From positions 1 to 64,000 of the forward strand of contig NZ_NESJ01000022.1 of NCBI RefSeq assembly GCF_003063645.1: a stretch of 64,000 bases of DNA, given 5' to 3'. Shown here in pieces: positions 61,233 through 64,000 of this stretch. The first letter of the stretch is position 1. The number at the start of each line of letters is the position of its first letter. The notes beneath the pieces are model-generated. The model was not told where the DNA came from. It worked only from the letters and a program-made list of their open reading frames with translations, and did not search any database. Origin of the DNA: Limnohabitans sp. 2KL-51. GTDB lineage: Bacteria > Pseudomonadota > Gammaproteobacteria > Burkholderiales > Burkholderiaceae_C. Made by a program: the position numbers and the translations under genes.

Positions 61233-62699
61233 ATGAAATCCAAGGGCTGGAACATGCGGGTCTTCAAGCGCGAGCAACGCTCGCTGTTTGGCGAAATCCT
61301 CGACTGGATGCTGACACCGCTGCTCTTGCTGTGGCCCATCAGTCTGGCGCTGACCTGGTTGGTGGCGCAAGGACTGGCCAACAAACCCTTCGACCGGGCC
61401 CTGGTCTACAACGTGCAAGCCCTGGCCCAACAGGTCCGCATGGGGCCCGATCAACAGGTGCAGTTCAGCCTGCCGCAACCGGCCAGCGAACTGCTGCGCG
61501 CCGACGAAACCGATCTGGTGTACTACCAAGTGCTGGGCGGCCGGGGCGAGCATCTGAGCGGCGACCGCGACCTGCCATTGCCCAAACCCAACCAGGTCAA
61601 AGGCACCAGTTACCAAGTGCACATTCGGGACGACGAAATCCGGGGTCTGGAAGTGCGCGTGGCCTACACCTGGATCCGGCTGGACGCCAAGGGCACACCA
61701 CCGGCCCTGGTGCAAGTGGCCGAGACACTCGAAAAACGCTCGGTGCTGGCCGCTGAAATCATCAAAGGCGTGATGTTGCCCCAGTTTGCCTTGCTGCCGC
61801 TGGCGGTGCTTTTGGTCTGGCTTGCCCTGGTGCACGGCATCAAGCCCCTGAAACAACTGGAAGAACGCATCCGTGAGCGCAAACCAGACGATCTGAGCCC
61901 ACTGGACGACAAAGCGGTGCCGATGGAGGTGGCCCCTCTGGTGGTCTCTGTCAACGATTTGCTGGAGCGCCTAAAAGACTCGATCTCCACGCAAAAACGT
62001 TTTTTGGCCGATGCCGCTCACCAACTGAAAACCCCCTTGGCTGGTTTGCGCATGCAGGCCGATTTGGCGCAACGCTCGGGTTCTAGCGAAGAAGACCTGA
62101 AAAAGTCACTGCAGCAAATTGGGCGCGCCAGCGTGCAGGCCACGCGCACGGTAAATCAATTGTTGTCGCTGGCCCGGGCAGAGGGCGGCGTCACCCACTT
62201 GCCCTTGCAATCGTGCGACATGGCGGCCCTGAGCAGCGATGTGCTGCAAGACTGTCTGGCAAGCGCCATGGACAAGGGGCTGGACCTGGGCTACGAAGGG
62301 GTTGCAGTGGGGACACCGGGCGCACAGGTGCAGGGCAATCCCACGCTGCTCAAGGAGATGGTGCGCAACCTGGTGGAAAACGCCATCCACTACACGCCCA
62401 GCACACCCGAGCGTCAAGGCGTGATCACGGTGCGGGTGTTGGTCGACCCCTACAGCAAGGCGTTGGTAATGCAGGTCGAAGACAACGGGCCTGGCATACC
62501 CTTGCCCGAGCGCGATTTGGTGTTCCAGCCCTTTTACCGCGCCCTGGGCACCAACGTGGACGGCTCCGGTCTGGGTCTGCCCATCGTTAAGGGCATTGCC
62601 CAGCAGCACGGTGCAACGGTCAGCATCGACATGGCCCACCCGGGCCAAACCTTGCCCGGTGCGTGCTTTACTTTGCGCTTTATTGATCCGGCCCTGTAA
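61233..62699 (+). CDS. Sensor histidine kinase, partner of the upstream regulator
   Basis: A 488-residue membrane kinase of the TctE/QseC type. Two membrane helices (WMLTPLLLLWPISLALTWLV and LLPLAVLLVWLALVHGI) flank a periplasmic sensor domain of about 130 residues. HisKA is RFLADAAHQLKTPLAGLRMQ, the N-box is MVRNLVENAIHYTP, G1 is DNGPGIP and G2 is GSGLGLPIVKGIA. The last codons, FIDPAL and the stop, lie inside the terminal repeat of composite REP copy C, so the protein end has been written by that element. Confidence 0.9.
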   Translation: MKSKGWNMRVFKREQRSLFGEILDWMLTPLLLLWPISLALTWLVAQGLANKPFDRALVYNVQALAQQVRMGPDQQVQFSLPQPASELLRADETDLVYYQVLGGRGEHLSGDRDLPLPKPNQVKGTSYQVHIRDDEIRGLEVRVAYTWIRLDAKGTPPALVQVAETLEKRSVLAAEIIKGVMLPQFALLPLAVLLVWLALVHGIKPLKQLEERIRERKPDDLSPLDDKAVPMEVAPLVVSVNDLLERLKDSISTQKRFLADAAHQLKTPLAGLRMQADLAQRSGSSEEDLKKSLQQIGRASVQATRTVNQLLSLARAEGGVTHLPLQSCDMAALSSDVLQDCLASAMDKGLDLGYEGVAVGTPGAQVQGNPTLLKEMVRNLVENAIHYTPSTPERQGVITVRVLVDPYSKALVMQVEDNGPGIPLPERDLVFQPFYRALGTNVDGSGLGLPIVKGIAQQHGATVSIDMAHPGQTLPGACFTLRFIDPAL

Positions 62700-62873
62700 A
62701 GTCTTGAACAACATTCAATGGATGGTTTTTTGTAGGAGCCAACCCCTGCGGGTGATGGCTTGCTTTGGCGGTTTGGATGCAATCGCCCACGGGGTGGGCT
62801 CCCACAAAGACAAAAAAATCTGCATGGCCAACAAAAACATGGGCCATTCAACCATCTACGGGCGGGGTCAATA
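62681..62873 (+). repeat. Composite REP element, copy C (193 bp)
   Basis: Ends pair as TATTGATCCGGCCC (62681-62694) and GGGCGGGGTCAATA (62860-62873). A forward REP core lies at 62732-62759 (GTAGGAGCCAACCCCTGCGG start, one compensated change) and an inverted core at 62782-62804. The right flank ACAAAGACAAAAAAATCTGC and GGGCCATTCAACC matches copies A and B. The left end covers the stop codon of the sensor kinase gene. Confidence 0.85.
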
Positions 62874-62920
62874 GGATGACCTGCGTTAACCGTTGTGAGG
62901 GTGAACGCGATGGGTTGGGT

Positions 62921-63580
62921 TCAGGCGGGTGTGCCCACGTTCAGCTGCAAGCGCTCACGCGCCATCACGCGGGTCACAGCAGGCTCTGCAGCAACCCTTT
63001 GAACAAATTCCCACAGGGCGGGATGCGCCTCAGGTGCGATGCCCGCCATGGTGCCCCAGCGGGTGAGCGTGAGGCTGTAGGCATCGAGTGGGCCCAAACG
63101 CTCACCGCTCAGCCAGGGCTGGCCTTTGCCGGCGGCGGCTTGAATCAGGCCTTGCAGCTCACCCAGCATGCTGCGAAAGAGCTGTGTGTTGTAAGGCTTG
63201 AGGGCGGCCTGCACCTCAGGCTGGTCCGAGAACTTTTGCGGCATGAAGATGTGCGTGAAGGTCGGGTGCACCGTGTTGTTCATCCAGGCCAGGGTGGACA
63301 GCGCCTGAGCCCGTGCCATGGGGTCGGTGGGTAAAAAGTTCATCTTCGGAAAAATTTGATCAAGGTGCAGCACGATGGCCAGAATTTGTGTGATCGGCTG
63401 ACCTGCATTCACCAGCACGGGCACCTGCGCGCGAGGGTTGATGGCTTGGTATTCGGCACTGTTTTGTTCGCCCTTGTGCAGTTTGACCATGCTGGGCTCG
63501 AAATCGGCACTACTCATCTCCAGCAACACATGGGGCACAAATGAACAGGCGCCTGGGGCAAAGTAAAGCTTCAAACTCAT
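62921..63580 (-). CDS. Glutathione S-transferase
   Basis: A 219-residue GST of the bacterial beta/theta-like type. The thioredoxin-fold N-terminal domain has MSLKLYFAPGACSFVPHVLL, with Ser/Cys in the usual activation site, and NPRAQVPVLVNAGQPITQILAI, the cis-Pro loop. The C-terminal helical domain includes PWLSGERLGPLDAY. Substrate unknown. It is downstream of, and in the same direction as, the small exported protein gene. Confidence 0.88.
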   Translation of the reverse strand: MSLKLYFAPGACSFVPHVLLEMSSADFEPSMVKLHKGEQNSAEYQAINPRAQVPVLVNAGQPITQILAIVLHLDQIFPKMNFLPTDPMARAQALSTLAWMNNTVHPTFTHIFMPQKFSDQPEVQAALKPYNTQLFRSMLGELQGLIQAAAGKGQPWLSGERLGPLDAYSLTLTRWGTMAGIAPEAHPALWEFVQRVAAEPAVTRVMARERLQLNVGTPA

Positions 63581-63604
63581 GGTTTCATCTCCGGGAAAAA
63601 AAGA

Positions 63605-63916
63605 TCATCGGGGTGCAGCCTGTGGGGCCGACACGGTGGGTGCGGACAACGCGGGCGCTGGGCTGGCGGCATCCGGGGCGCTGGCATCGGCGGCTGGGGG
63701 CAAGGCGTTGGCGTCTGGCAAGGCGGGTGGAGTGGCCGTTACTGAAGCAGGCGGCATGACCTCGAACTTCAGGGCTTCGGGACGCACTTGTTGCTGCAGC
63801 CGCTCGGGTTCGCGCTGTGCGTTGGGCCCATGCCCCCAGCGCGCAAAAGCGTCCCATTGCCACGCCAGCACAGCGGCATTGAGCAGCAGCAAAAGCACCA
63901 GCCAAAATTTCAACAT
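63605..63916 (-). CDS. Small membrane-anchored protein of unknown function
   Basis: A 103-residue protein. The ATG at 63916 places a hydrophobic anchor (LKFWLVLLLLLNAAVLAW) at the N terminus; a longer frame from 63997 adds a polar leader and is less likely. After WDAFARWGHGPNAQREPERLQQQVRPEALKF (positions about 20-50) the rest is Ala/Pro-rich and low complexity. Similar small proteins occur in Burkholderiales, but I cannot name a family. It is followed by the GST gene after 24 bases. Confidence 0.6.
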   Translation of the reverse strand: MLKFWLVLLLLLNAAVLAWQWDAFARWGHGPNAQREPERLQQQVRPEALKFEVMPPASVTATPPALPDANALPPAADASAPDAASPAPALSAPTVSAPQAAPR

Positions 63917-63930
63917 CTTGCAGTGTCCCG

Positions 63931-64000
63931 TCAGGTCAAGGGTCGTACGCTGATCTCGGCGCTGTGGATGTCCTGCTCGCCGAGTTCGGTTTGCCATCGT
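63931..64000 (-). CDS. 3' end of an unidentified gene entering the window
   Basis: On the minus strand one frame is open from the window edge to a TGA at 63931, reading RWQTELGEQDIHSAEISVRP then LT. It ends 14 bases before the ATG of the small membrane protein, a spacing normal for an operon. Only 22 residues are visible, so identity is open and it may not be coding. Confidence 0.35.
   Translation of the reverse strand, partial: RWQTELGEQDIHSAEISVRPLT

Overview
The window looks like chromosome of a betaproteobacterium of the order Burkholderiales, most likely Comamonadaceae. A freshwater relative of Limnohabitans, Rhodoferax or Hydrogenophaga is a guess from gene content and style, not a proven assignment. 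The reasons are high GC with strong GC3 codon bias, the gsp order L-M-N-D-E-F, a phasin gene, a DUF3717/DUF1289 protein, recG followed by oxyR, and recA-recX. Genes are densely packed with many 4-base ATGA or GTGA start/stop overlaps. I found no rRNA, tRNA, CRISPR array, prophage or intact insertion sequence.

Region by region. (1) 1-8.4 kb: the distal part of a type II secretion locus (gspL, M, N, D, E, F), with a MipA/OmpV-like outer-membrane protein and REP repeats wedged between gspE and gspF. (2) 8.4-18.5 kb: mixed housekeeping. It holds a 5'-nucleotidase, a DUF3299 protein, an ABC exporter-type pair with a histidine-rich loop, an EamA permease, an enoyl-CoA hydratase-like protein, a phasin, an esterase and a HicB-type antitoxin with an unrecognised 57-residue partner ORF. 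(3) 18.7-25.6 kb: an E1 2-oxoacid dehydrogenase divergent from an Lrp regulator, then a TRAP transporter-SDR operon. (4) 26-30.5 kb: a DnaQ-like exonuclease, an Old Yellow Enzyme, a ParE/RelE-type toxin-antitoxin pair, a Fic AMPylase and a metallophosphoesterase. (5) 30.5-44.8 kb: a catabolic island that is visibly more AT-rich at its start. It carries a TRAP carboxylate transporter, two acyl-CoA ligases, a nitronate-monooxygenase-like flavoprotein, a TetR regulator, an SDR/ferredoxin-reductase/P450/thiolase operon, an enoyl-CoA hydratase and an enoyl-thioester reductase. (6) 45-64 kb: core genes (recG, oxyR, yajC-secD-secF, bepA-like, moaC, recA-recX, two sensor kinases, a GST), interrupted by a cobalt-type nitrile hydratase operon that is translationally coupled to an EamA exporter gene.

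How they fit together. The island at 30.5-44.8 kb reads as one pathway: uptake of an organic acid, CoA activation, P450 hydroxylation fed by a one-component FMN/2Fe-2S reductase, and a beta-oxidation-like set (hydratase, HSD10-like dehydrogenase, thiolase, reductase). A TetR protein probably controls it, because a matching 23-bp dyad lies upstream of both the TRAP operon and the divergent SDR/hydratase promoter. The substrate cannot be read from sequence.

The most unusual structure is a dispersed composite repeat. Three copies (about 10.0, 18.5 and 62.7 kb) share imperfect terminal inverted repeats, conserved flanks and an inner pair of inverted GTAG-headed REP palindromes; two of them are about 194 bp. 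A fourth site (about 6.2 kb) has only REP cores. At three of the four sites repeat DNA forms a start codon or the last codons of a neighbouring gene.
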